Shown: positions 18,559 to 28,847 of the stretch, one piece after another | Position numbering within the stretch: position 1 is the first letter of the stretch | Layout of the letters: every line of letters begins with the position of its first letter | Assembly (NCBI GenBank): GCA_008729055.1 | Contig: SDUX01000004.1 | Coordinates: 5,720,559 to 5,784,558, forward strand | Length of the DNA stretch: 64,000 bases | Direction of reading: 5' to 3' | From: Pyropia haitanensis | Lineage: Eukaryota > Rhodophyta > Bangiophyceae > Bangiales > Bangiaceae | Notes under the pieces: generated by a model | What the model was told of the DNA's origin: nothing | Databases searched by the model: none | Seen by the model: the letters and a program-made list of their open reading frames with translations, nothing else | Program-made: the position numbers and the translations under genes

Positions 18559-19596
18559 TGTCCTTGTGGCGGGCACGTCTCCGGCCAACAATGGAGTCCG
18601 AAGCTTCAAGTACCGAATTTGAATGCATTTTCCTGCCGATCATGTGCTGTGGTCTTGGACTGCCCGACTGATGTGGCGGCTAGTTTGTGCCGGTACAAAC
18701 TCTGCGCCACAAACTCGGGGCGTGTACTAGACCGGGAGACAGCTCCCTTCAGGTGCTGCGCCCACGGGCTCGTGACGCGCCAACACCAGGGCCCTGGCCG
18801 CCCCAGGCGGAAAAGATGTGGGTCCTCTTTACGGTGCCCCTGTGCGTAGCGACTGACTTGCACGGCTGGGATTGGCTGTACGCCCCAAACCGCAGATGGT
18901 CCGAATGGACCACGCGGCGCGAGAGGCACAGGCCGTTGGCCGATGTCGCGCGGCAGGGATGCTCCGCGAGTGCGCCTCGCCCCACGCGTGGATTGCGGTG
19001 GCTCGCGGGGGCCAGCCGAGTCATCGTGCCCCTCGGGTGGACACGCGTCGGACGGAGGTGCTCCACAGTACAAAAAAACATGAAAGTGACTGAAAAAGAG
19101 CGTCACAGCTCCCGTCGAGGGGGGCCCTAAACTCGGCCAGAGACGGTTGTTGCCGGCCGTCCGTCCCATATTTGGCTGCCACGTCAGGCACACTGCGTAG
19201 CGGCCGCACCTGTGCCGTCTACGGGTCGCGGCAGGCGGTCGAATAGGCCGGCTCTACGGGCAAGAGCTACAGCCAATATGCTAGCGAGAGTACACACTTT
19301 GCCCGCTTGACCCAAGATCTCCGAGGCCCGACACCGCGACAGTCACCGCAAAGTGCCTTAAAGCCACCGCCCCCAGCGGTCCGCGGTCGACTCGCGACCT
19401 ACGGTGGGCACGCTCGGCCCGCGCCCCGCGTGGTGTCGACGGGCGTGCCCCCCCCACGCCCCCCCCCCCCCCCTTGGTGCTCACGTCTGCGACGGTCAAG
19501 GGCCCCCCACTTCCTTGCAGGGGAGGGGGCGGGGCGGTCGCGCAGGCGGCGCACGCCAGCTCGGGGGCGAGTGGCTCCCACCCAGCTGCCCTGCCC
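18559..19596. other. intergenic, nothing recognised
   Basis: A minus-strand open frame of 195 codons (18606-19193) is present but has no family resemblance and atypical codon use. The right end is the upstream region of the 2-oxoglutarate oxygenase gene. Confidence 0.4.
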
Positions 19597-19603
19597 TATA
19601 AAT
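19597..19603 (+). promoter_or_regulatory. TATA box (TATAAAT)
   Basis: TATAAAT sits 195 bases before the ATG at 19798. With a start site about 30 bases downstream, the leader would be about 170 nt and pyrimidine-rich. The sequence is a strong match to the consensus in a GC-rich setting. Confidence 0.6.
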
Positions 19604-19797
19604 CGGGCGTCGGCCTCGTACCCTGGGCGCGGTGTGCGTCGCATCGACGCGACCACATCGAGCTTGCCGCCGTACTGTCCACCCTACCCCCCGCCCCCCT
19701 CCCCGTCCGCCGTTCTGTGTGGTGGCCTATCGGCCGCGGTGTGCACCCCCCCCGCCCCCGCCGCGCGCCGTCCCCCCCCGCTCCCCAAGCCGCTACC

Positions 19798-20886
19798 ATG
19801 GCCAGCGCCGTGGCCACACGCCAGCCGCCGGCGGTGGCGGCGGCAGCGGCGGCGGCACCCCCCCCCCCCGCGATCCCCTTTGCCCCCGGCGACGCGCCCG
19901 CGGTGAGCTTGGCGTCGGCGCGCCACGCGGACCTGGTCGCCGCCATCCGCACGTGCGGCGGCGTGCTGCGGGTGCGGGACCTGGCGGCGGGTACCCCCCC
20001 CTGGGCGGACGTGGGCACCCTCTTTGACGACCTCGCCGCGGACCCGACGGCCGCGGCGCGCGCCAACGCGGCCTACACCAAGAACCTCGTGTACAAGGAC
20101 GCGGCCGCGGCGGGCCGCGGCGGCCCCGCCGTCGACGCCAAGCGGGTGCTCGACCTGTCCCCCGCGCGCCTCGACGCGGTCGCCGCCGCTGACCCGGGGC
20201 TGGTGGCGGCGCTCGCCGCCCGCCTCGAGGCGCCGCTCTCCTACTTTGACACGGCCCGCACGACCGACGTGCCGCGGCTGCAGGCGGCGCTCGCCGACGC
20301 GGCGGGCGTGCCGGCGCTCGCCGCTGACCGGCTGTGCAACTACCGGCTCGTCGACTATTACGAACGCCCCGTTGGTGGCGGCGGCGCCGCGGTCGGGCCC
20401 CGCTGCGGGGAGCACCGGGACTTTGGGTCCATGACGCTCGTCTTCCCCAGCGGCCCGGGCCTGGAGGTCTGCGCCGACGGCGACACCTGGACGCCCGTCG
20501 TCACCCGCCCGGACGAGGCGGTGCTGCTGTTTGGCTGGTGCGCGGCGTTCCGCTCCAACAACCGCATCCCGGCGGTGCTGCACCGCGTCCGCGACGGCGG
20601 CCGCCCGCGGGCGGCGGCGGCGGCGTCGGGCGGCGTCACGCCGCGGCGGCTGTCGGCCATCTTCTTTGTCGCGCCCGACGAGGGCGTGCCGCTCGACCCG
20701 GTCGTCGCGCCCGGCGAGGCGCCCGTGTACAAGGCCGTCACGGCCGGCGCGCTGCGCGCCGAGATTGGCCGCAAGTGGCGCCACCGGGAGGGCACGCTCA
20801 ACGCGATGGACCAGGCGGCGGAGGTGGCGCACGCCCGGCGGTACGCGACGCAGGACGCGTACATTGCGGCCGAGTACGCGGCGTGA
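19798..20886 (+). CDS. 2-oxoglutarate/Fe(II)-dependent oxygenase
   Basis: Predicted 362-residue enzyme of the isopenicillin-N-synthase-like 2-oxoglutarate oxygenase family. The iron triad is visible as H206 and D208 in GEHRDFGSMT and H262 in PAVLHRV. R284 with S286 (RRLSAIFFVAPD) is the usual 2-oxoglutarate carboxylate clamp. NYRLVDYYERP just before the triad matches the family's conserved N-Y-R-x-x-x-Y segment. The ATG at 19798 has a strong context (ctaccATGG) and follows a TATA box at 19597. The frame continues open upstream to 19474, but that part covers the TATA box and is unlikely to be translated. The first 30 residues are low-complexity Ala/Pro. Substrate is unknown; relatives hydroxylate or desaturate many small molecules. 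Confidence 0.88.
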   Translation: MASAVATRQPPAVAAAAAAAPPPPAIPFAPGDAPAVSLASARHADLVAAIRTCGGVLRVRDLAAGTPPWADVGTLFDDLAADPTAAARANAAYTKNLVYKDAAAAGRGGPAVDAKRVLDLSPARLDAVAAADPGLVAALAARLEAPLSYFDTARTTDVPRLQAALADAAGVPALAADRLCNYRLVDYYERPVGGGGAAVGPRCGEHRDFGSMTLVFPSGPGLEVCADGDTWTPVVTRPDEAVLLFGWCAAFRSNNRIPAVLHRVRDGGRPRAAAAASGGVTPRRLSAIFFVAPDEGVPLDPVVAPGEAPVYKAVTAGALRAEIGRKWRHREGTLNAMDQAAEVAHARRYATQDAYIAAEYAA

Positions 20887-21417
20887 GCGGGGGGCGGCGA
20901 GGGTGCAGGGGTGGGGGGGGGGGGGGCAGGAGCGCGGCGCGCGCGGGCGTGCCGGCAGAGGCCCGGGGGGCTCGCCGGCGACCGCACCGCCCCGCCCGGC
21001 GTGTGCGTCGTCGTTGCGTTTTTGCGTATACAGGACGAAATGCCAATTTGCTCGTAGATCTGTAGACCCGGCCCGCTTCGTTGCCGCGCCCCCCGCGCCA
21101 CGGTGAGAGAAACGGCGCCGCACGAGTCCCCTTCCCACCAACACGCCACCTTCCCAATTCCGCAGCGCCCAAGCAGCACAGCCCCCCCCTCCCCACGCCC
21201 CGCTGCGCCAGCCGCGCCAGCCGCGCCAGCCGCGCCGGAGCGCCGCGTGTCACTCCCCACCCCCAAATGCCCACCACCGTCGCGCGGCCGGCCGGCAACC
21301 AACCGCCGCCCCCCCCCCCCACCCCCCCCTTCCCCCACCCTTGCCGTCCGTACCCATCCACTCACCCACAGGCGCAACCATGCACAGCCCCCCCGCCTGC
21401 GCGCGCCGCGGCGGCCG
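20887..21417. other. convergent intergenic region
   Basis: Shared 3' flank between the oxygenase gene and the WDR75 gene on the other strand. It includes a short triplicated GCCGCGCCA unit at about 21208-21240 and C-runs. No gene. Confidence 0.6.
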
Positions 21418-21635
21418 CTACCCCCCCAGGAGGGCGCGAAAAAAGTGCGACGCCGCCACCCCCACCGGCACCGCGGCGCCCGCGTCGCCCGCGCCAAACG
21501 CGGCGCCGGCCGCCGCGGCGGCCGCTGTGCCACGGCCGGCCGCCGCGCCCGACGGCGCCGGCGCCGCCACCGCCGGTGCCGCCGCCAACGCCCGCCGCAC
21601 CGCGTCGGCGGCGGCCGCGTCGGGGTCGGGCTTGA

Positions 21636-21672
<37 letters not shown>

Positions 21673-22261
21673 CGATGGGGCCGACGCGGCGGCGACGGCG
21701 GCGGCCGCCGCGGCGGGCGCCAGCCGCGGCGGTAGCGGCCGCCGGTGCGGGGTGAGGACGCGCGTCTCGTACGCGCTGGTCACCACCAGCAGCGGCGACG
21801 GCGGCGCGCCGGCGCCGGCGCCGGCGCCGCCGGTGCCGCCGCCGCCGTCGCCACCGTCGACGTGCAGCGGGGAGGCGCCCGGAAGAAACGTGGCGGCGCG
21901 CGCCCAGCAGCGCGGCGCCAGCCGCGACGCGGCGACCGGCACGGGACTGGCGGCGGAGAAGACGAGCACCGCCACGCACGGCGCGGAGGGGGGGCGGCGC
22001 GCCCGCCGCAGGCGGCCGCCGCCCGCCGCGGCCGCCCGGCCCGCCGAGCCGCCGCGACCGCCGCCGCCGCCGTCGCCGCGACCGCCGCCGCTGCCGCCGC
22101 TGCGACCGCCGCCGCCGCCACCGCCGCTGCCATCGTCGTCGCTGCTCGATCCGCTCCCCACCGAGCCGTCGTCGTCGTCGGTCGCCTCCTCCTCCTCGAC
22201 GTACGCGGGGGCACCCCAGCGGCCGTCGATGGCACCACCGGGCGGGCTTTCTCCACCACCA

Positions 22262-22295
<34 letters not shown>

Positions 22296-25134
22296 TGTCC
22301 CCCCCGCCCCCCCCCCCTCGTGGCCGCCGAGCAGCCCCGGCACCTGCACGGCCAGCGCAAAGTGGTCCGACGCCGGGTCGGCGGCAAAGACCCCCCCTGG
22401 CGGCGGCGCCGCGGCGACCGCCGCCGCCGCTGCCGCCGCCGCGCCCGCCGAGCGGCCGCCGCGGCGGTTGCGGCCGCCCCAGCGGCCCGCCGCCTCGCGC
22501 GCGTCGGCGGCGCTCGCCGCCCGCGCAACCGCCGGCGCCAGCGACAGCCGCACCGACCACCACAGGCGGCCAGACAGCGCGCACCAGACGTACACGCCGC
22601 CGGGGGTGACGGCCACGACGGACGTGTGCGCAAAGGCAACGTGCACCAGGTGCTCGCGCGCGGGCGGGTGCGCGCACGTGCGGACGACCGTCAGCCGCGG
22701 GGGGGGGGGGCCGCCGTCGCTGCCGTCCGCGGCGTCGGCGTCGGCGCCGCCGCCACCGCCGCCGCCACCGCCGCCGCCGCCACCGTCGCCGCCGCCGCCC
22801 AGGTCCACCCGGTAGAGGACGAGTAGGCAGCCGGCGCCGACGGCGAGCATCGAGCCGTCGGCGGAAAACGCGAGCGCACCAACCGGCAGGTGCCGGTACG
22901 TCGTCTCGGCCACACACGACCACCGCAGGCGAGCCGCGTCCGCGTCGCGCGCGGCAGCGGCGGCGGCGGCGGCGGCGCCACCATCCCCGTCGGCGGCCGT
23001 GTCCATCGCGTCCGCGCCCGCGGCGGCGAGGCGCGCGCGGAGCGCCGCGTCGGCCGCCTCCTCCAGGTTGCCCTCCTCCGCGTCGGCCACGACCGGTGGC
23101 ACGCCGCGCCACACCTTGACCAGCCCGTCCGCGGCGGCGGTGACGATCACCGGCGCGGTCGGGTGGGCGGCGACCGCCGTGACGGCGCCGTCGTGCGGGG
23201 ACCGCACCCGCGCCACGAGCGTCGGCGCCGCCGCCGCGCCGGCCAGGCCGTCGCCGCCGCCCGCCGCCGCGACCGCCGACGCGGCGGCGGCGGCGGTCGC
23301 GGCGGCCACGACCGCCGCCGACGACGCGGGCGGCGTGAAGCCCGGCGGTGGCGGCGGGCGCGCCCAGATGCGGAGCATCTCGGCGGCGGCGCTGCCGCGC
23401 GCCTCCGCGTCGGGCACCAGCGGCGCCGACACGGTGGCGATGACCGTCGCCGCCGCCGCGACGCGGCGCACCACGTCCACCGCGTCGTACGGGAGCACCC
23501 CCGCGGAGCCGGTCGTGTGCACAATCGGCCGCAGCGAGACGGGCCACGCCGCCACGTGCGCGTCGGCCCAAACGTCGTACACCTGCAGCGCCCGGCCGAG
23601 GCCGCCGACGACCACCGACGTGGCGGGCAGGCCGAGCGCCGAGCCCGCCAGCAGCGCCATCCGCCCCGCCGCCGCGGGCGCTGCCGCCCGCGCCGCCGCC
23701 GCGGCCAGCGACCCCTCAACAATCGCGTTCCACGCGTGCGTCGTGCCCGACGACTGCCGCTGCCGCACCCGCGACGCGGCGCGGCGCACGGCGGGGAGGT
23801 AGTCGGCCTTGTACGCGGGCGGCGCCGGCGGGAGGCCCAGCCCGCGCACCGACGCGACGGCCGAGTGGTTGGTGGCCGCGACGAGCAGCACCGAGTTGTC
23901 CGACAGCGTCAGCGCGTAGACGGGGCCGCCGCCGGCGGCCGCGCCGCCGGCGGTGGGCGGCGACACGGAGATGCCGGCGATCGCCGCGCCGAGGCGCGGG
24001 AGGGTGGCCTTGCCGCCGGGCGCGCCCGCCGCGAGTGACCAGATGACCAAGATGCCCTCGGCGGCACCAGACAGCAGCGACGCCCCGCGGGCGGTGTAGG
24101 CGAGCGCGGTGACCACCTCCCAGTGGTAGTGGCTGGGGCTCACCCGCAGCCGCGTCGACGGCAGCTGCAGGGCGGTGCCGGGCGTCCACGAGCGCGGCGG
24201 CGCGGGCCACGTCGGCTCGGTGCCGCCGCCCGCCGACGCGGCGTCGCCGTCCGTGTCGCCCCCCACCGCCTCTTCCTCTGGTGCCCCCGCCGCCGACGCA
24301 ATGTCGTGGTAGACGGTGACGACGCCGAGCGAGTCCCCTACCGCCACCGCCCCCGACGACGGGTGCACCGCGACGGCGGTGAGCGGGTACGGGTGGGTGA
24401 TGGCGAGCAGCCGCGGGCGGCGCCACGCCCCCCCGGCCCCCCCCCCACCGCCCCCCCCCCCGTGGCCGCCGACCGGGGCGCGCCCGCCGCCAGCGGCACC
24501 GTCACGTCCGCCCCCCCCGCGTCTGCCGCCCCCGTCCGCCACACGTACAGCCGGTCGCAGCGGGCGACAACGACGAGGGAGCGGCCGTCGGCAGACGCGG
24601 CGGCCGCGACGGGTGCGGTGAGCGACCACAGGGGCGTCAGCGCGCCCGTGCCGGCGGCGCCCACGTCGAGCACCCCCACCGCCGCGTCGAGGATGGCGTA
24701 GACGAGTGCCCGCGGCGGGCTGCCGCCGCCGTCGACGCCGGGGACAGCCACGGGGAGGGGCACCAGCAACCGGACGGGGTGGCCAACGTCGACGGTGCGG
24801 AGGAGGGCGCCGGCGGCGGCGTCCCACAGCCGCACCGTCCCGTCGACCGACGCGGACACGCACAGGGCGGTGCCGTTGGGGGCGGCGGCGGCGGCGGCAG
24901 CGGCTGTCGACGTGGCCGCCCGGGGGGGGGAGCCGCCCCCGCCCGCGCCGACCGCGACGGCGAGCGGCGCGAGCGGCGCCGCCGCGGGCGGCGCCGCCCG
25001 CACGCACGTCACGTCCCCGTCGTGGCCGGCGAGGGTGCGGAGGAGGGGCAAGTCCCGCACGACGGGGAGCGGCGCGTCACGCCAGCGGGAGCGGCCGCCG
25101 CCACCCCAGCCGCCGCCGCCGCCACCCCACCCAC

Positions 25135-25168
<34 letters not shown>

Positions 25169-25408
25169 ATCAAACGCGTAGACGCGGAGGAAGCGGCCGC
25201 AGGGAATGACCGCCAGCCGCCCACCCGCCAGCCAGCACACGGTCGCGGCGGCGGGGCCGGCGGCGCCGAGGCGACCGCCTGCAGACGCCGCGTCCAGAGA
25301 GGTGGCGCACGTCGTGGGGGTCGGCGCGCGGAGAGAGAGGGGGGGGGGGGAGAGGGGGAGGGGGAGGGCGCGGTCACCGCCGCGGCAGTCAGCCAGACAA
25401 CCCAGCAC
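21418..25408 (-). CDS. WDR75: WD-repeat protein WDR75/Utp17 (SSU processome)
   Basis: Homologue of the t-UTP subunit Utp17/Nan1 (WDR75), which acts in rDNA transcription and early 18S pre-rRNA processing in the nucleolus. WD repeats match in order: SVDGTVRLWD, TAVAVHPSSGAVAVGDSLG, then HYHWEVVTALAYTARG followed by SLLSGAAEGILVIW and LPRLGAAIAGISVSP, a WDR75 hallmark. AAADGLVKVW and LAFSADGSMLAVGAG follow. The tail has an acidic segment (VEEEEATDDDDGSVGSGSSS). Three frames must be joined at C-runs (24437-24461, then 22299-22317), each fixed by one extra base. No in-frame ATG precedes the first WD repeat: the frame opens after a stop at about 25450. The true start may lie in an upstream exon, with a possible acceptor near 25280, so 25408 is provisional. 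Confidence 0.85.
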
Positions 25409-26248
25409 CAGCGCCGACCGCGGCGAGCCTAGCGCAAACGCACGGGCGCGTTAGTAGGTGCTGCCCCGGCCGCACGTCTGGCTGCCGCGCTGCCCGACGC
25501 GCCCCCCGCCGTCCACAGGGCACAGACGGGGGGGAGTGGAGCGCCGGCACGGCAGCGGCGGCGACCAGCAGGCACCAAGAGAAAAAAAAAAAAAAGCACA
25601 GGGAGCGGTACCAACGTACCGCCGAGGGAGTGGGGCCGCCACGGCGCCTTGGCCGTCCCGTCTGGGTGGGGGTGTGTGAGCGCGTCGGATGCCGCCATAC
25701 CAGTAACAATGGGGAAGGGGGGGGGGGGGGGGGTGGTATTGACCCGGCACCTGGCCGTCACCGCGGCGGCGCGTAGCGCCAACAGCCGCGGCAGCAGTCA
25801 CCGCGGCCAAGACACCGGCGGCACCCGCCCGGGACGACTAGCCGCGTGGCGCCACGGGGACGACGACGGCGGGAGCGACGGGGAGCGGGGACGCGATTGG
25901 CGCTTGTGGTCCCCGTCGGCTCTGTCGTCAAACAACAACAAAAAAACAGAGGCCGCCGTGGACTTTCCGCTCGTGACTCGCCGTTGATCGGGTATTTAGT
26001 TGCGTCACCAACCAATGGACGAATTGCCACCCGCGCGATGGCGGCGCGTGCCCGCGGCCGCGGCCGCCCGCGGCCGCGTCGGCCGAGCGACCGTGCCCGC
26101 CGCCGCCCGCGGCTGGCCGCCGCGGCGATGGCGCCGCGGCGGCGGCGGCGACCCCCACCGTGGGCACACCCCCCCACCAGCGGGCGTGTCGTACCTCTGA
26201 CGTGCCGACGGTGGGGGGGGGGTGAGCTGACGGGTGGGGAAGGTCGGT
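25409..26248. promoter_or_regulatory. divergent promoter region
   Basis: This 840-bp gap lies between two divergent genes. It contains a less GC-rich core around 25925-26030 with a CCAAT word at about 26011, a run of A near 25580 and a long G-run near 25715-25735. It may also hide a first exon of the WDR75 gene. Confidence 0.4.
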
Positions 26249-26506
26249 ATGGGCGTGAACCGGGGCGGCGGCGGCGGCGGCGGCGGCGGGGGTGGCGGGG
26301 CGGTGCCCAAGGCGGCGGAGGAGGTGCTCTACGCCGCGCTCGGCGCGCCCTTTGTCCCCGCCTACGTGGTCAATGTGGACGACGGGTGGCTCGCCGCCGC
26401 GCTGGACGGCGATGCCGCGGCCGCGCCGGCGGCCGCCGCCGCCCCCGCCGCCGACGTGGCCGCCGCCGCCGCCGCCGCGCGTCCAGCAGCGGCCGCCGCA
26501 GCGACC

Positions 26507-26553
<47 letters not shown>

Positions 26554-28004
26554 TCCCCCCCCCCCGACGCCCCCCCCTGCACACGCCACCCCCACCACAC
26601 CCTCCGCGCCTTCCTCGCCGCCCACCCCGCGGGCGTCAACAACTTTACCGCGGCCGGCCTGCCCGCCGCGGCGGACCCCGCCACGCCCGTCACCACCGCC
26701 GACGGCACCGTCTACGCGGTGCCGGCGGCGCGCGCGGCGCGGAAGCGCGCGCAGCTCACCGCCATGGTGCGGGCGGCAACGCCGGCGCTGCTCGCGCTCG
26801 GCCCCGCCGACGCCGGCGCGGCGGCCGGCCGCGGCGCCAGCGGCACCGGCGGCACCGGCGGCGGCACCTTGCCGCCGCCGCCGTCGCCGCCGCCGCCGCC
26901 GCCAACGGTGGTGGACTTTTGCGGCGGCGCCGGCTACCTCGGCGCCCTCGTCGGCGCCCTCTTCCCCCGCTGGGCGGTCCTCATCGCCGACCGCTGCGGC
27001 GCCGCGCGCGGCGCGGCGGCGGCGCGTGCCGCCGCGGCGGGCGCCGCCAACGTGGCCGTCGTGGCCGTGCGGGACGTGCGGGCGGCGTGGGGCGGGCCCC
27101 CGCCGGCGGTGGCGCTCGCCCTCCACGCGTGTGGCGACGCGACGGACGGGGTTGTGGCCGCCGCGGTCCGCGCCCGCGCGGCGGTGGTGGTCGCGTCGTG
27201 CTGCGTGGGGGGGGTGGCCGCCACGTCCGCGGGGGGGGGGGGGAGGAGCCGACGTGTGGGGGGGGGGGGGGGGGGCGGGCGGGTGCCGCCGCCCGCTGGG
27301 CGGGCGGCGCGGACGTGGCCGCCCGCTCCGCGGCGCTGCGGGCGGCGCTGCCGGCGGGGGGGTACGGGCTGCTCGTCCGCGCCGCGGACTATGCGGGCAC
27401 GGGGGGGGGGGGGGCGTGGCGGCGGGCGGCCAAGGCGGTCGTCGAGTGGGACCGGGGGGTGGCGCTGGTTGAGGGTGCCGCCGCCACGGCAACGGCGGGC
27501 GCCGCCGACGGGCCGTGCCGCCGCGGCGGGGGTGGTGGTGCCGGCGGTGTCGGCGGTGGCGGCGGTGGCGGCGGCGGCGGCGGTGGCGGCGGCGGCGGCG
27601 GCGGCGGCGGTGGGGGCGGCGGCGGCGGTGGGGGCGGCGGCGGCGGCGGTGGGGGCGGCGGCGGCGGCGGTGGGGGCGGCGGCGGCGGCGGTGGGGGCGG
27701 CGGCGGCGGCGGTGGGGGCGGCGGCTACGCGTTTGCGCTCACCAAGATGCCCGCGGGGGCGTCGCCCAAGAACGACATCCTCGTGGCGTGGCCGGCCGCC
27801 GGCCGCACCGCCGCGCTCGCCGCCGCGTGGCGCACCGCCGACGCCGCGGCGGGTGCGGATGTGGCCGCTGCGGTCGCCGCCGCCGCCCGCATGGCGGCGG
27901 CGGCCGCTGGGGGGGGACTGGGGGGGGGGGAGGCGTGCGGTGCAACTGGCAGCAGCGTGAGCGGCAGCCACAGCGGCGGCAGCGGTGGTGACGGCGGTGG
28001 CGGC

Positions 28005-28035
<31 letters not shown>

Positions 28036-28399
28036 ACGGCGGTGAGTTTGGCGCCGCGGAGCTGTCGTCCATGGCGGCGCTGCTGCGGCGGGCGACCCCC
28101 GCCGGCGCGCCCCTGCGGGTGCGCCCCGTCGTGGCCGCCGCGGCGCGCCGCGGCGGCGGCGGCGGCGGCGTCCCCGCCGGTGGGTGCGCGCGGGGGCGGA
28201 AGCTGGTGCACGCCGCCGCCGCCGCGGCGGGGCGGCCGACCGTGTCGGTCGGCCGGGGGGCGGCGCGGGTGGTGGTCGTCGGCGCCGCCGCTGGAGACGC
28301 CGCCGCTGGGGGTGGTGGACGTGCGGCGCATGGGGTGGGAGGGGAAGGGGCGGAGGGTGCGGCAGCGGCGCCGGTGGCGGCGGCGGGGGCGGCGGCGGG

Positions 28400-28433
<34 letters not shown>

Positions 28434-28547
28434 GAGGTGGTGGTGGTGGTGCGGCCGGGACAGCCGGTGGAGGTGCTGTCGCCGCCGCCGTCCGCCGAGG
28501 CGGACGGGCGGGGGCGGGTTCAGCCCCTGAGGCTACGCGGGGCCTGA
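26249..28547 (+). CDS. GSTCD-like SAM-dependent methyltransferase
   Basis: Predicted methyltransferase of the family that includes GSTCD and related plant proteins. The nucleotide-binding core shows VVDFCGGAGYLGALVGALFP. The family signature VALALHACGDATDGVV follows, then VVVASCCVGG. The later segments AAKAVVEWDRG and TKMPAGASPKNDILVAWP fit the C-terminal part of the same family. The substrate is unknown; RNA is a reasonable guess for this group. Three frames are joined: one change at the C-runs 26555-26577, after an Ala-rich N-terminal part, and one at the G-runs 27231-27275. Each is repaired by one added base. A long Gly tract interrupts the catalytic domain, and the C-terminal 200 residues are low-complexity Ala/Gly. 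The start is the ATG at 26249 (MGVNRGG). Confidence 0.72.
27535..27724 (+). repeat. Gly-coding GGC / 18-bp minisatellite
   Basis: GGC triplets lead into about five copies of an 18-bp unit, GGTGGGGGCGGCGGCGGC, all in frame as polyglycine of about 60 residues. It splits the C-terminal part of the methyltransferase. Confidence 0.85.
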
Positions 28548-28847
28548 GCGGGCAACACCCCCCGCACGGTCGCACCGGCCATCGAGTCGCTGCGACGGTC
28601 GTTCCAGTTTGCTATGAGCAGGAGGGGCGGCGGCGGTAACCACCGCGGTGGCGGCGCCTCATCGTCCCCTCCCCCCCGTCTTCTATTTGACCCCCATTGA
28701 TGCGCGCTCGCGTAGGACCACTGGCCGACGAGGGCTGCTACCCAGGTCGGGTGGGCGGCCTTTGACGGGCCCTCTCTCTGCCCCAGTTGACCAAGGGCAC
28801 ATCAACTGCACGCATGCACTCCCCCGAGGGGGGATGGTGCACATCCC
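28548..28847. other. convergent intergenic region
   Basis: Shared 3' flank of the methyltransferase and sugar transporter genes. Nothing recognised. Confidence 0.6.

Noticed and set aside
18606..19193. 195-codon minus-strand frame
   Set aside because: No family resemblance and codon use unlike neighbouring genes. It lies next to a repeat and could be chance.
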